Shown: piece after piece, positions 1 to 11,519 of the stretch
How the letters are laid out: every line of letters starts with the position of its first letter
How positions within the stretch are numbered: the first letter of the stretch is position 1
Assembly (NCBI GenBank): GCA_963920575.1
Contig: OY986966.1
Coordinates: 18,657,888-18,721,887, forward strand
Direction: 5' to 3'
Source: Narthecium ossifragum
Taxonomy: Eukaryota; Streptophyta; Magnoliopsida; Dioscoreales; Nartheciaceae
DNA: 64,000 bases
Notes under the pieces: model-generated
What the model saw: only the letters and a program-made list of their open reading frames with translations
The model's database searches: none
Told to the model about the DNA's origin: nothing
Position numbers and translations under genes: made by a program

Positions 1-600
1 TGCAGCTCCTCTAGGTACGGGCGGCTGCACTTGGGAACTCGGCCAAGGAAGGTGGTGGAAGAGAGGCGACGGCCAAGGGTGGACGCGGGGGATGGGGACG
101 TGGATGGTGGCTGGCAGTGGCGGACGATGGTTGGTGGGGGGCGGCTGGTGGAGAAGGGGCCGACTGTAGAGAGAAAAGGGCGAAGTGGCTGGTGGAGTTG
201 AGTGGAAACTATATTATACTACTCCTAGGGTTTACACTACTAACTACTGACTTCATTAAATTCGTCCTCAAGCATAAGAAAATACAAAGGTATGGAGGTC
301 GGATATGGAGGCCTCACATAGTCCTAGTTCTGTTTCAACCTGAATACCTTCTTGCTTAAACAGCAAGTAAATAGACTCTTCATAATTCAACTCAAAATTG
401 ACTCCTAATAACCAGGAATTAACTAAGTAAGCAAGTGACTTAAATCAACCAAAACTATGACTAAATTAAATAAAAACTCAACTGGGAATTAAACTCTACT
501 AAAACCAGGAAACTGACTCAATTAGGATAACAACTAGGAATACCAAATAAGCAAAGCAGTCAGGGATAAGGCTCCCTAAGGCTGGCTTGGCTCAACCTGC
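1..600. other. Unassigned intergenic sequence
   Basis: The first 180 bases are GC-rich and G-biased, then the sequence becomes AT-rich. Short open frames are present but none resembles a known protein. I see no gene or clear repeat boundary here. Confidence 0.4.
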
Positions 601-684
601 TCCAAATGGACCTGGTTGTAGCCGGCTCCTTGGCATAGGCCGGCCCAAACAAGGGTGTGGGTCCCTTCTTGGAATGGCTCGGTT

Positions 685-1400
685 CGACCTCGTATCACGT
701 GGCATGGTCGTACACATCAATGCATCCCTATGCGGACCCACTTATATTAATATAATAATATTATTTTAATATGTATATTATTAAAAATAATATAAAGTAA
801 ATAAATTTTTGTATGATGTAGACCAATCATGATATGATGCATGCCATGTGGACCCACTTATATTAATATAATATTATTATAATATAATAATATTATTATT
901 TAATAAAGTACGCATACGAAAATGTTTCTACGCGTGTAAAAGTTTTTATACAAAAATGTTTATAGGGTCATAAAAATATTTGCATGTAGAAAAAAAAACA
1001 CGCACAAAAAATGTTATTACGCACGTAAAAATTTTTATACCCTAATAAAAATATTCGCATGTATTTTTAGAAGCACATAAATAAGTCTAAGTGGGTAAAA
1101 ACATTTTCCTACACGTAGTGTATTAAATAATATCAATAACATATAATTATAATAAAATATTAATATAAATGGTCCCACGTGTCACGTGTCATACCATGAT
1201 TGATCCACGTCATGTAAAGTATTATTTTATCATTCTTTGTATATTGATATCATTAAAATAATCTTAGGATAAATGGGATGGATGCAAGTGGGAGAGAGAA
1301 TCTTAACCTGAAAAATGGGATTGACCCCCCTTTTGACCCCATTCCGTTTGGGATAAAAATCCTCCTTAACCCCACCCAAATGCTTAACCCCATTCCTTCT
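685..1400. repeat. AT-rich non-autonomous element, copy 1
   Basis: This stretch shares a long series of motifs with 57780-58620: the CATCAATGCATCC start, GGACCCACTTATATTAATAT, runs of TACGCATGTAAAA-like words, CACGTGTCA and a GATTGATCCACGTCATGTAAA block. It ends near 1400 in C-rich TTAACCCC words, like the C-rich ends of the elements at 10316-11517 and 57426-58622. It has no coding capacity, so it is probably a non-autonomous DNA transposon. The left boundary is approximate. Confidence 0.6.
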
Positions 1401-1531
1401 ATTCATTTCCTCTAATCCGCCAACATCATTAATCTACGACGTTAATCCATCTGTCATGTCAAGGAAAGATTACCCGGTGCCTAAGCACCACATCATGGTC
1501 AGCAACGTACTGACCCACGTGGCGTCTATTA

Positions 1532-1710
1532 GTCCCGCGTCGTGAAGGGCATGGTTCTTATTAGGGCTTTATATCAATAAGCAACCCTCTCGACTAAACA
1601 TCTCTCTTCGGAGACATCCGATAAAATTGGAACGATAAAGAGGAGATTAGCATGCCTCTGCCCAAGTTTGACACGCACAAATTGAGTATTTATCCAAAAT
1701 TTTTGGCTCC
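1532..1710 (+). pseudogene. U6 snRNA pseudogene with promoter remnant
   Basis: A mutated USE (GTCCCGCGTCG, 1532-1542) and a TATA box (TTTATAT, about 1568) precede a U6-like body starting near 1600. The 5' stem (TCTCTTCGGAGA) and the segment CATCCGATAAAATTGGAACG are preserved. The central GATTAGCATGGCCCCTGCGC region and the 3' part carry several substitutions and indels, for example CATGCCTCTGCCCAAGTTTG. A functional U6 is unlikely. The flank downstream (TATGTGATGAAGATG, near 1880) is shared with the U6 loci at 5649 and 12300, so the whole locus was duplicated. Confidence 0.8.
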
Positions 1711-2259
1711 TTTTTTCTCCTGGTTTTTCTCCCCTTGCAGTCTTCCGTATCTGTTCTTTTCTCCGATTTTTGATGTATGTAGTCTTTTGCATCGGTTCTT
1801 TTCTCCAATTTTTGATATTTTTGGTGTATGTTGCGGCGCAACTCAATTTACAAGGTTTTGCTTTTGCATACGGTTTAGCTATGTGATGAAGATGCCTCAA
1901 ACGTGAATTCAAGGCCATGGCTTATTCATACACTCTAAGCAATAGATCGAGGTACCATTCATACACTCTTGAATGGTATTCTAGTTCTATATATTTTCCT
2001 TCATCTCCGTTTCATGATAGTTAGATTTTTGTCTCCGCTCCATGTTGGTACTTGGTGGGGTGACTTGGGGGGTCTTCGAATGTTGAGAAGTGTGAAGAAA
2101 ATCGGGTTTGTATGCGGCATTCACAAGTTTCGATGAGAAAGGGGAAACCTTTAATCCGAGTTGCACATTGCTGTCATTAGATTGCTGTTTGATTACTGTT
2201 CTGAGTTGTAGGGAGATGGCAATGTCCAGGTTTGGAAGAATGAGATGATATAGATACTT

Positions 2260-3440
2260 GAGGACACAATATTTGAAGACCTACCATAAGCACTAGCTAG
2301 TTGACTAGTCTGAAAACTATACTTTCAACTGTCTGATGGAGCTGTGAGGGAAGAAAATGATTGAAGACCGGCACATTGTGATATGAAACATGACGATGTT
2401 AAAGCGTTGGCATGACTGTTATATATGTAGTAATAGTGTTTGAGGAACCAATTGGAAGGTGAACTGAAAACATGATGTCGATTATTGAAATTTTTGATAA
2501 AAAAAAAGTCTTTTATAATGAAACTTACTGAGCCCCAAGTGACCAAGTTCTTTAAAATTGCCTGTCACAAAACGTTAGATGCATCTAACTAGCAAATAAT
2601 TCCAAGGTGGACATCAGCCAATATTGACGTCTACTAGCTTTTAATGGCAAGGGTATTTAGCAAACGCAAATTAAGCTGCATCTATAGGTCCTTGTCCATA
2701 GGAACAAATATTCCTAGCAAATGGTTGAACCATACTTTTTGCTTGCTGTGGCCATTTGGAATACATAACCTTAGCAATAGATGGTTGTTCTTTTTTGTAT
2801 TTTTGGATGCAGGCTATTATAAGAAAATTTTCATTATTGAGCTTTTGCTTAGGGTTCTTGCATGTGTAATAATATGTTTATTTGCTTCTATGTAGAATCC
2901 CATTGGTGCAAGTTCCTGATTATGATAGTTTTACTGAGATTGTGCTGTGTGTCGGGAAGAGTATTAATTGAAACCAATGTTTGTCGGGAAGAGTATTAAT
3001 CATGCTTGCTGAGATTGTGCTGTGTGTGTCTTGCTTTCAGAAATATAGTTCAAAAGAACATGTTCTTTGTGCGTTCCCTTAAACTCACGAACTCACATAG
3101 TGGAGAATGATGTGTCCTTACGGAACTGTGTGAATTTAGAGCACAATGGAGAAGGATATATACCCATCAAAACCTTCTTTATTCTGTATATTATATACCC
3201 TTTGACTAGTATGACAAAATTTTGCTTAAAAAGTAAAAACGAATTGCTTAAATCCAACACTAGTACTGATGAGCTTAAATCCTTTAAGGAGAAGCTCCTT
3301 GGGAAACTGCATGTTGAGGAAAAGGAATCTCTTGACAAGCAGAATGCTAATCCACGTTCACCTATGATTTTAGGTTTCTGCTTGCATGCCTTCCCCCATC
3401 ACTTAATATATGTTCAAAGACTCTAGTTACAGCTGCTTAA
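2260..3440. other. No recognisable gene
   Basis: This is AT-rich sequence with several short open frames, none with a recognisable domain. A direct repeat of GTCGGGAAGAGTATTAAT occurs at about 2952 and 2984, together with a repeated GAGATTGTGCTGTGTG. I see nothing else to assign. Confidence 0.4.
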
Positions 3441-3444
3441 GTCT

Positions 3445-4060
3445 GAACAGACGTAGCATGATCAGCAGAAGATATCTTGATCATGAGCTTCTTGCTGCAT
3501 GGAACAAAGCGGCCATTGTCGTCTAGCTCGATTGCCCGTTTCCTCTTCTTGCTCTCTGTTTCTGGGTTCAATTTGGCGCGGCAGAGAAATATGTGGTCGT
3601 TGATGGGAGCGTCGACGGGAGCAATAAGGGAGGCGGCGAGCACGTACTCGTGCATGACCCAACCGGAAGACTTCTTCTGGCCTTGGAGCTGAAAGGCAAG
3701 CAATGACTTGTATCCTATCAATCTACCCTCTGAAACTGAATGGATCTCTTGTTTCTTCCCGGACATCCTCCAAGTTCCACGGCCGGCGGTGCGCTTTGGG
3801 CGCGACTTGTTGTTATTGGGAAACATGGGCTCTCTGGGTGTGAAGAATTAGGCGTCCGCGGGAGCTCTGCTATTCGGGGGAGGAGCTGGAACGAGATTCC
3901 AAGGCTCTGTTGAGTAGACGTTCATACCATCGATGACTGAATCTTCAGAAGGCAGAGGCCTGCCATGGATCTTGTTGAACAGGTAATGGAGCAGCAACTC
4001 CTCATCGCTTGGGGGACCGAAGAAGGTACAATGACGGGAGGTACCTCCTCATTCCATGAT
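3445..4060 (-). pseudogene. NAC-domain transcription factor pseudogene, copy 1
   Basis: Read on the minus strand, this gives NAC subdomains A to D without introns: a PPSDEELLLHYLFNKIHGRP block, VYSTEPWNLVP, FFTPREP, GTWRMSGKK and SSGWVMHEY. These are hallmarks of the plant NAC DNA-binding domain. The frame is broken. The presumptive start ATG is followed two codons later by TGA, and a TAA sits exactly where a W or Y is expected before FFTPREP. The C-terminal part is cut off at 3445. Upstream, a CT-rich leader with a (TC)n tract (about 4118-4139) resembles the leader of copy 3. The TAA is shared with the copy at 45820. Confidence 0.8.
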
Positions 4061-4946
4061 CGATCTTGAGGGCTTCTTCTTCTTTATTCTGGCTGCGTTT
4101 CTTGGACCTGTTCTTGATCTCTCTCTCTCTCTCTCTCTCACTGACAGCTCTTGATCTTTCTCTCAGTTCTTGTCTCACTACTGATGTGGTGTGACCGCTT
4201 ATATGCCCTTACATTTATAATGACGTTAGTTTCTTGGTAATAAAGGAAAGAAATGGTTTAATTAATGATCTCAACAGTCGAAAAAAAAAGAGAGGAAAGC
4301 CGGGACAGCCGCGATTGTATTGTTTTGATATCTAGAGAAAGAAGGAAGAGCAGAGGAGATTTGAAGGTTCCATTCCTGATTGGCCAAAGATGGATGCCTG
4401 CCTGCCTGTCTAGGATTTAGGAAGTAGGAACCAAGGGACGGTGCTATAAACAAATCCTGATACTCTGATATAATATCCTAGCTTGCTTTTCAAAGAAAAA
4501 TACACTTGATTTGTTGTTCTGCTCATCTTCCTGATATCCCTGTCACAAATTTAATAGTAATGGTGCATCCAGGAGCTACTGTTAATTTAGTATCTCGCTG
4601 AATCTCAAGTATTGATCTATTTGTGGATCTGAATCCAATATCTGGCTATATGATGAGCCTTTTATGATCGATTTTACAAGTGACTTGATCAATCTGAGTA
4701 GAACAATGCTGTGACTGAAGCTTGAGCTTAGTCTGGAGCATTTTTGTCTGAATTTAACATCAATCTGAGATGAAATTCAGGTCCGATGGAGACCGGATTT
4801 CTTATTAGGATCAGCAATCATTCTTATTTTCGAAGGTGGTGCACAAATGTCTTAATTAATTGTTTTTACTAAATATCTTCTTAGGATCAGCAACTTGGGG
4901 ACCCTTTAGGATCTCCGGCAAGGGAAGAACCATGTATGGTATAATC

Positions 4947-5021
4947 GATCAGGACCGATCGATTGGAAGAACTGGTACTGTTTTGGAGAAGCTGAATAAT
5001 GATCAGGACCGATCGATTGGA
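4947..5021 (+). repeat. 21-bp direct repeat with CGATCG core
   Basis: The words GATCAGGACCGATCGATTGG at 4947 and 5001 are identical over 21 bases and spaced exactly 54 bases apart. They lie inside an open frame at 4860-5111, so that frame contains an 18-codon-periodic DQDRSIG repeat. No homology to a known protein is recognisable. Confidence 0.7.
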
Positions 5022-5583
5022 GTGGTGAAGTCAAATAGAAAGCAATTAGTTGGATGCAAGCCATTTCTATTCACAAGGGTGGATCTTTTAATTCAACAGC
5101 CAAACTGTTAATATAGATTTTAGATAACATAGAGTGGCTTATTTTGTTAATACACTGCAACAACGTTTGGTTTCGTTTCAGAGTTTTAGCTGAGCTCTTA
5201 GATTTATCTTTTTGGGACCATTTTTTCTATGTCTGTTTGGAATATTGATCAGGTTGTCTCACAGAGCTTTACAGTGAACTCTTATTTTGTTATTTTTTCT
5301 ATCTATTTTCAATCATGAATGCAGGATGAATAGTGCAGCTCTATAAGAAAAATCTCAAGTCAAATAGCACAGTATGGTTGCTGGTCTATTAATTAGCGGA
5401 GTTTAGCTTGCTTATTTTCAATTTACTAGCTATAATTAAAAGAGGCCGAACCCCATTACCCTGCTTGTGGCCTTTGATCCGAGACGTAGACATCTGGACT
5501 AGAACCATATATAATTGGATGCGGGTTTACCCCTATTCGCATGCGGCACAGCTATTGATGAAACTGGGGCTTTCGTATTATTA

Positions 5584-5623
5584 GTCCCACATCGCTGATA
5601 GCATAGTTCTTAGGGCTTTATAT
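5584..5623 (+). promoter_or_regulatory. U6 Pol III promoter (USE and TATA)
   Basis: GTCCCACATCG at 5584-5594 matches the plant upstream sequence element exactly. TTTATAT at 5617-5623 is the TATA box. The gap between them is about 22 bases and the TATA lies about 30 bases upstream of the RNA start. This is the spacing that in plants selects RNA polymerase III rather than Pol II. Confidence 0.9.
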
Positions 5624-5648
5624 CAATAAGCAACCCATAAGGCTTAGT

Positions 5649-5753
5649 GTCTCTTCGGAGACATCCGATAAAATTGGAACAATACAAGAAGATTAGCATG
5701 GCCCCTGCGCAAGGATGACACGCACAAATCGAGAAATGGTCCAAATTTTTTTT
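5649..5753 (+). ncRNA. U6: U6 spliceosomal snRNA
   Basis: The body follows plant U6 through its whole length: GTCTCTTCGGAGACATCC, the GATTAGCATGGCCCCTGCGC core with the ACAGAG-equivalent box, GGATGACACGC, AAATCGAGAAATGG, and a T-run terminator starting at 5746. It differs from the usual plant sequence by a one-base loss in the ACAGAG region (AATACAAGAAG). That box pairs with the 5' splice site. The promoter is perfect, so the locus is probably transcribed. Whether the RNA works in the spliceosome is uncertain because of the lesion. Confidence 0.85.
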
Positions 5754-6830
5754 TCCTCTTTTTTCTAGAAGAGTTCCTCTGTTCTTCCTTCTTTTTATGT
5801 TTTTTTTTTATGAATAATCTTCACAGATGCTCTCTTTGGATCATTATTGAGCTCTTTGAATGAAAGTCTTTTCTTGGAATCTTTTGAATCTCCTTTTCCT
5901 CTTTCCCCCTGATGATTTAGGTATGTGATGAAGATTTTTGTAACATAATTTCATACGCCATTGCTCCATGATGCACAATACATCGGACCACTGTTTGCAT
6001 TCCATGTTGGTTGACGGTATGTAGCTTTGAATGTTAGAGGAGCTTGAAGCAAATATGGTTCATGTTCTGTATTGTGGTGTTTTGATGAGAAAGGGGAAAC
6101 ACTTAATCCGAAGTTTGTAGAATAATAGATTGCTATTATTAGATTACTGGTCCATTGGTTTAAATTTTATGAGGATGAGTGAATGAATTGTTACGCAGAG
6201 CTTTAAGTTTTATGAGAAAAGGTTGGAGGAGACTGTGTTAGAAAATCCAAGGGGATCAATTAGATAGTCAAACATCGCTGTTTCAGTGCAAAAATTATAG
6301 TCCACAGCTCTAGATGAGTTTGAAAAACCATTCATTTCGCCCTGTGCTCAGGATTTTTTGCAGCTCCAAATGTTGAATCTGTAAATTTGAAACCTAGAAA
6401 GTAACATTTGTTTATCTTTTATCTGATAAATAGTCAATTGTTGACCTAAGTTGTGATTTAAGCTATAGCTGGCTCCTAAATTTGAAATTGGGTTAATCAG
6501 GTCATTGTTTGGTATATGGAAAAGCAGTTTACCCATATTTCAGATCTTACTCACTTTTGTACAAGTAGATGTCAACCTTCATTTGACTTCCTGATAGTTG
6601 TTTTTGTCTGTCACTTTCTAAAGTGCCTCACAATATGCATATCATGCTCCTATTCCATGTATATAATGTACGAGCTATGTGCTTATACGACAAGTTAAGG
6701 TGTAAATAATCCCTCTACCTCGAGCTCATAGTAGAGTATCCTGCAAACTAGGATGTCGCCATAATGAGTCCAGAACATTTACCATTTTGTGTCGTTCATG
6801 CTGCTAACTATGGCAATCTATTTTCCAGCA

Positions 6831-6851
6831 ATGAGAGGGTCGAAGGCCTAA
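6831..6851 (+). CDS. Six-codon upstream ORF before PIG-Y-like gene
   Basis: ATG at 6831 opens a six-codon frame ending in TAA at 6849-6851, leaving one base before the main ATG at 6853. It follows a probable splice acceptor (TTTTCCAG, 6821-6828), so it would lie at the very start of the coding exon. Its position suggests it could affect initiation at the main start. No function is claimed for the peptide. Confidence 0.4.
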   Translation: MRGSKA

Positions 6852-6852
6852 C

Positions 6853-9800
6853 ATGGAGGGATGGTCAACTTCAGTGCCTATTCATAGGAGAAAAGATTGG
6901 CCTTGGGGCATCATCTTTGTCAGCTTTGGCTTCATCTTATTTCTAGGATTCTTCTATGTTGCTGCCCTTTCCAAACTCCTTCCGCCGTCAGAAAACAAAT
7001 TTCTGTCTGCCATTCAATGTGACAGGTACTTCAATTTGGCTCAAGTCTCTTGGTCTTGGAAAGACCTTGCATGAGTATTTCATTTTGGTGTTTAAACTTG
7101 AGAGGTCTGTGCAAGCAATTAGAATGTGGGATCACTTGAACTGCTTTGGGTATAGCCTCTTTTATGTCTTTTGTTTATTGCATTTACTTGCAGTAACAGC
7201 TGAAATTTCACATCCTCTGCACGTACCAAGTATGCTACTCTTTGACGAACATCGACACTTACAATTGTGGGTTATTCTATAAAGAGAAGCAAGGGTTTGA
7301 GGGATAGAAATGCAATTAGCATTAGCAACTCTGACGAGCTCATCAAAATTCTCATAATCTGATCTTTTCACTCAAGCAATATGAGAAAGGGAGGCACATA
7401 TTCTGAATTTAAATAACACAACCAAATAGTTGTAGATGCCCAAAGTAGGACATAGATATGAAAAATGATGAGATCCCCATGAATATGGTTGTTTCTTTCA
7501 TGGATCTACCTTGTCTAGGTTAGAGTTTGCCACTACAAGTGCTTAAATGTATGGAAGCTTCGCCATGCGAAGTTTGGCATGAGGATCTATAACTAGCTCA
7601 GCTTGTCCTATGGCTATTCTGATTAAGGAACAAGGGTAGTGCAAAGACAAAGCAGGCCAAACAGGGAGTCGAATCTGGTAGAAAGGAGGCAATTATTCTG
7701 AATAGAAATAGCATAATAAATAGTTATATATTCCCTAACTAGAATATACATATGATAATTGTTGAGATCCCCATGAATAAGGTTGTTCCTTTATTTATCT
7801 ACCTAGTCTAGCTCTTGGAGTTTGCTACAACAAGTGCTTACTCGTATGGACTCTTTGCAACGGAAACTTTGGCGTATAAGATATCTTCCTTTAATCAAAA
7901 TACTTAAAATGGAGTTGCAAGGTGCAGCGTCTTTTAAATTGTCACGCTGCAAATGTATGATGAATTCTTTGATTTTAGACATATATATCTGGAAGGTGTG
8001 TTCAAACATGCTGTTGATCTAAGGGATTTATTGGACTGATCCATAAAGTATTGCATTGTATAGATATGTATAGAGTTACATTTGTGCTTTCTGGAATGAT
8101 GTTTGACTTGTTTATTTAATTTAAATTTAAAAATATTTCTAAGAGAAGGAACTGAATGTGATTCAAGTGGTGTCTACGCAGGAGTCTTTGTGATTGTCTG
8201 AATAGAGAAAATGAAAATCAGATTTATTTTCTTGTCTCAGCACTATGTACTTTACATGGAGTAGAATTAGTCCAATGGGGCACAATAAAAGAAATGGTCA
8301 ATTCATATTACTATTCTCCTAAGAAGTTTTACAAATTGGAACTGCGTTTGTAATTGAGGCAAGAGATCTAGCTATAAGCTTAAACGACAGACGGAAGTTG
8401 GGAAACACTAATCTACTTTGGAATTCGTAAAGCTTGGAAGAGCCCCTCAACTTTTTTTCTCTTTTTTGAATTAGAAAGAGTTATGAGTAACTTAAAACTC
8501 TGGCCATGCTGTTCCTAAGGGATGATACAGTTTATAGAAAGATAAGGGACTCTGGTCTCTGGGTGTCATTGACCTTGACTCTAATTCTAGTAGCCCCTAA
8601 GCTTCCAATAGGCCAGATAAAGAGCAGAAATCTAACAAAGAAGCCTGCGGAAGGAACTGACCAAGGTTTTTATCATATCATTTTCAAGTGTATGTATGCA
8701 GCTTCAAGTTTAAACAATACTTTCATATGATGTAGGCCCTAACATATTGGCTTATAAAATAAATATTGTTTTCTTGGCCAAAGAAAGCTCTGAGAGCCAT
8801 TATTCCTCCAATTTGTCTAGATTTGATTTGAAAATTGGTCTATGAGGTGAACTGAGATGTCCATTTGGGGTTTGTAAGTCATGTTTACTAGCGTTCTCCT
8901 TGTATGATGCACTTTATGCATTGTTTAATATTTAATGGCTGTAACTAGAAGTGATTAAGGGGAATGCTGTGTAGTAAGGTTGGGATTTCGTTATGAACAA
9001 TATATACTGCAGGGAGGAACGTAGCATGCATTTAAATAAAGTTGAGGATCTCATGATGAACAAAATATATATGCATGCAGTGAGAAGTTACATGCACTGA
9101 AAAAGTGAGGGTTATGTAAGTTTCATACCTTTTAAGATCTTGAGAGGTCTAGTGCAATGAAAGAAATAAATGGTTGTGGTCTTACTTAGATAAAGCAAAA
9201 ATTACTCGTCCTTTGCTGACTGTAGCTTCTATGTGATTGCATTACCTTGATTAGGACATCAGACATCTCTTTTACAGATATCATAGTCGTGTCGCACAGC
9301 TAGACACTCATTTGATGGAAATCGTATTCGGGTAGATGTCCTATTACTAGTGATCGAACTTATCTATTTCATGGAGGCGGAATTATTCGATTTCTTGTAG
9401 GCTGATCTTGCATTATAAGCTGACCTGAAAATAATTTTTGCTGTGTTGATATCTGAGGAGTAATAGAATAGACTCTGAAGACATGGGTTATATCTCTACA
9501 CTACATCAAATCTATCATGAAAGTTCACCAAAAGAATGTGTGGAGTGGCCTATTCACTAAGACTTTGTAATTTATCAGTAATTTTCTGGTCTAGTGCTTT
9601 CCAGTTATTTGTGTGCTGAACATGAGGTGCCCTTTCTCCAACTTTCTAAAAACAGAAAAGCAAATACTTTCTTTTACCACAACATGTCAGGAATGAACTG
9701 GTAAGGTATTAGAGAAAGGATAATTCAAAAGGCATTGTTGTACCAGCATTCTATTTCTTGAGCTTGCCTTGATTTTCAGAATGTACAAGGAATCTGCGAT

Positions 9801-10124
9801 GGACTGCAGAATAACATATTCATTGAGATTTGCCTATACAACATGCAAAATCATCTAAAATGATGTAGTGTCATAAAGTTGGAATATTTGCGCTTTGTAC
9901 GCTTCGGAACATTGTAGACGAGTTTCTATGTGGCACATACCTTCCATGTACTTAGTCACTAGTTGATGCAATTGGAATATTATCAAGTTAAATGCATTTC
10001 TCACTAAAGTTGTTTCTTTTGCTATGACAGGTATTACTGGCTACTCATTCCATTGACTCTCCTTGTGCTTGTTGTGGCTGTATATTTGCACTGGCTGAGC
10101 ATGAAAGTCTTCAAGCATGCCTGA
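6853..10124 (+). CDS. PIGY: PIG-Y-like subunit of GPI-GlcNAc transferase
   Basis: Two exons, 6853-7025 and 10031-10124, join in phase 2 across a 3005-base GT-AG intron to give 88 residues. The protein has a short basic N-terminus, a hydrophobic segment (WGIIFVSFGFILFLGFFYVA, about residues 23-42), a loop with SKLLPP and LSAIQ, and a second hydrophobic segment. It ends in YLHWLSMKVFKHA. Two membrane spans and this C-terminus match plant PIG-Y, a small ER-membrane subunit of the complex that transfers GlcNAc to phosphatidylinositol in the first step of GPI-anchor synthesis. No stop or frameshift interrupts it. The identification is from memory of the family, without a search. Confidence 0.72.
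7026..10030 (+). other. Large intron of the PIG-Y-like gene
   Basis: The 3005-base intron starts GTACTT and ends CTATGACAG. It holds no recognisable gene. Two segments, 7430-7510 and 7725-7815, resemble each other (both contain GAGATCCCCATGAATA and GTTGTTCCTTT or a close variant), indicating an internal duplication. Confidence 0.55.
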
Positions 10125-10315
10125 AATCTCAGATGTCTAAGAGTTCTGACCGTCCTGAAAGCTTGTAGAAACACTTGTAACCATAATGAGTAAACTGTCT
10201 TGCAACTATTTGGACTTGGCTGTTGTAAAGATGCTTGTTTGTGTGATTCGGGGTCATTATTCTCAAGAAATCACAAGAAGCCTCCCAAACAGTACTTTTA
10301 TTCTTTCTGGCTCCG

Positions 10316-11517
10316 TTTGGTGTGGGGTTAAGCCCAAACAATAATGGGGTTAGACAGGGATAAATTTATCCTGGGTTAAGCACCATGATCTAAATGACTA
10401 TATTATCCTCAAATGATATTGGTCTAATATGGGCCTGTTTGGTTGCTGAGAAGTGAGCTGAAGTGGAGTGATTTTTTGGGGAGTGACTTCACTGGAGTAA
10501 TTTTCTGGGGAGTGATTTTCTGGGATTTTCTAAGTTCTGCTGTTTGGTTGGTGCTTGAAGTGGAGATATGGTTAAATTATTAAATTAATGTGGACCAATC
10601 ACGAGGTGATATGTGGCATGTGGGACACATTTATATTAATATTTTATTACAGTACGATATTATTAATATTAAAATAATATTATTTTGGATGACGTGTACC
10701 AATCACGAGGTGACGTGTGGCATGTGTGATCCACTTATATTAATATTTTTATTACAGTATGATATTATTATTATTAAAATAATACTATTTTAGATGACGT
10801 GCACCAATCACGAGGTGACACGTGGCATGTGTAACCCACTTATATTAATATTTTTATTACAGTATGATATTATTAATATTAAAATAATACTATTTTGGAT
10901 GACATGGACCAATCACGATGTGGCACGTGGCACGTGGGACCCACTTATGTTAATATTTTATTACAGTATGATATTATTATTATTAAAATAATGCTATTTT
11001 GGATGACGTGGACTAATCACGACGTGACATGTGGCACGTGGGGACCCACTTATATTAATATTTTTATTACATTATGATATTATTAATATTAAAATAATAC
11101 TATTTTGGATGACATGGATCAATCACGATGTGACACGTGACATATGGGACACATTTATAATAATATTTTATTACAGTATGATATTATTAATATTAAAAAT
11201 AATATTATTTTGAATGACATGGACCAATCACGAGGTGACACGTGGCACATGGACCCACTTATATTAATATTTTATTACATTATGATATTATTAATATTAT
11301 TTGCCACTTCTTGGCGTGCCATTATATATAAGGGCATTTTTGGTATTAGCTACAAATTTTACCCTTATCCCAAGCAATCATTACTACTTAACCCCCCTTA
11401 TCCCCAAACACCAAAATGGAAATAAATTTATCCCCACTCCTTAACCCCACTTTTCTAATCCCAAAATTCCTTAACCCCCCTTAACCCGGAATAAGGTAAC
11501 CCCATACCAAACGGGGG
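10316..11517. mobile_element. AT-rich DNA transposon with terminal repeats
   Basis: The left end reads GCTCCGTTTGGTGTGGGGTT. The right end, reverse-complemented, reads GCCCCCGTTTGGTATGGGGT, so the termini are inverted repeats of about 20 bases with few mismatches. The interior is non-coding and contains the 105-bp tandem array listed next. The shared CACGTGGCACGTGGGACC and CCACTTATATTAATATT words link it to the elements at 685 and 57426. The target duplication is unclear. Confidence 0.65.
10585..11300 (+). repeat. 105-bp tandem array with G-box motifs, seven units
   Basis: The word ACCAATCACGA or a close variant recurs at 10593, 10698, 10803, 10908, 11012, 11118 and 11223, a spacing of 104-106 bases. 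Each unit carries GACGTGTGGCATGTG, CACGTGGCACGTGG or a variant, followed by CCACTTATATTAATATT and AT-rich filler. CACGTG G-box cores recur in several units. Confidence 0.9.
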
Positions 11518-11519
11518 CT

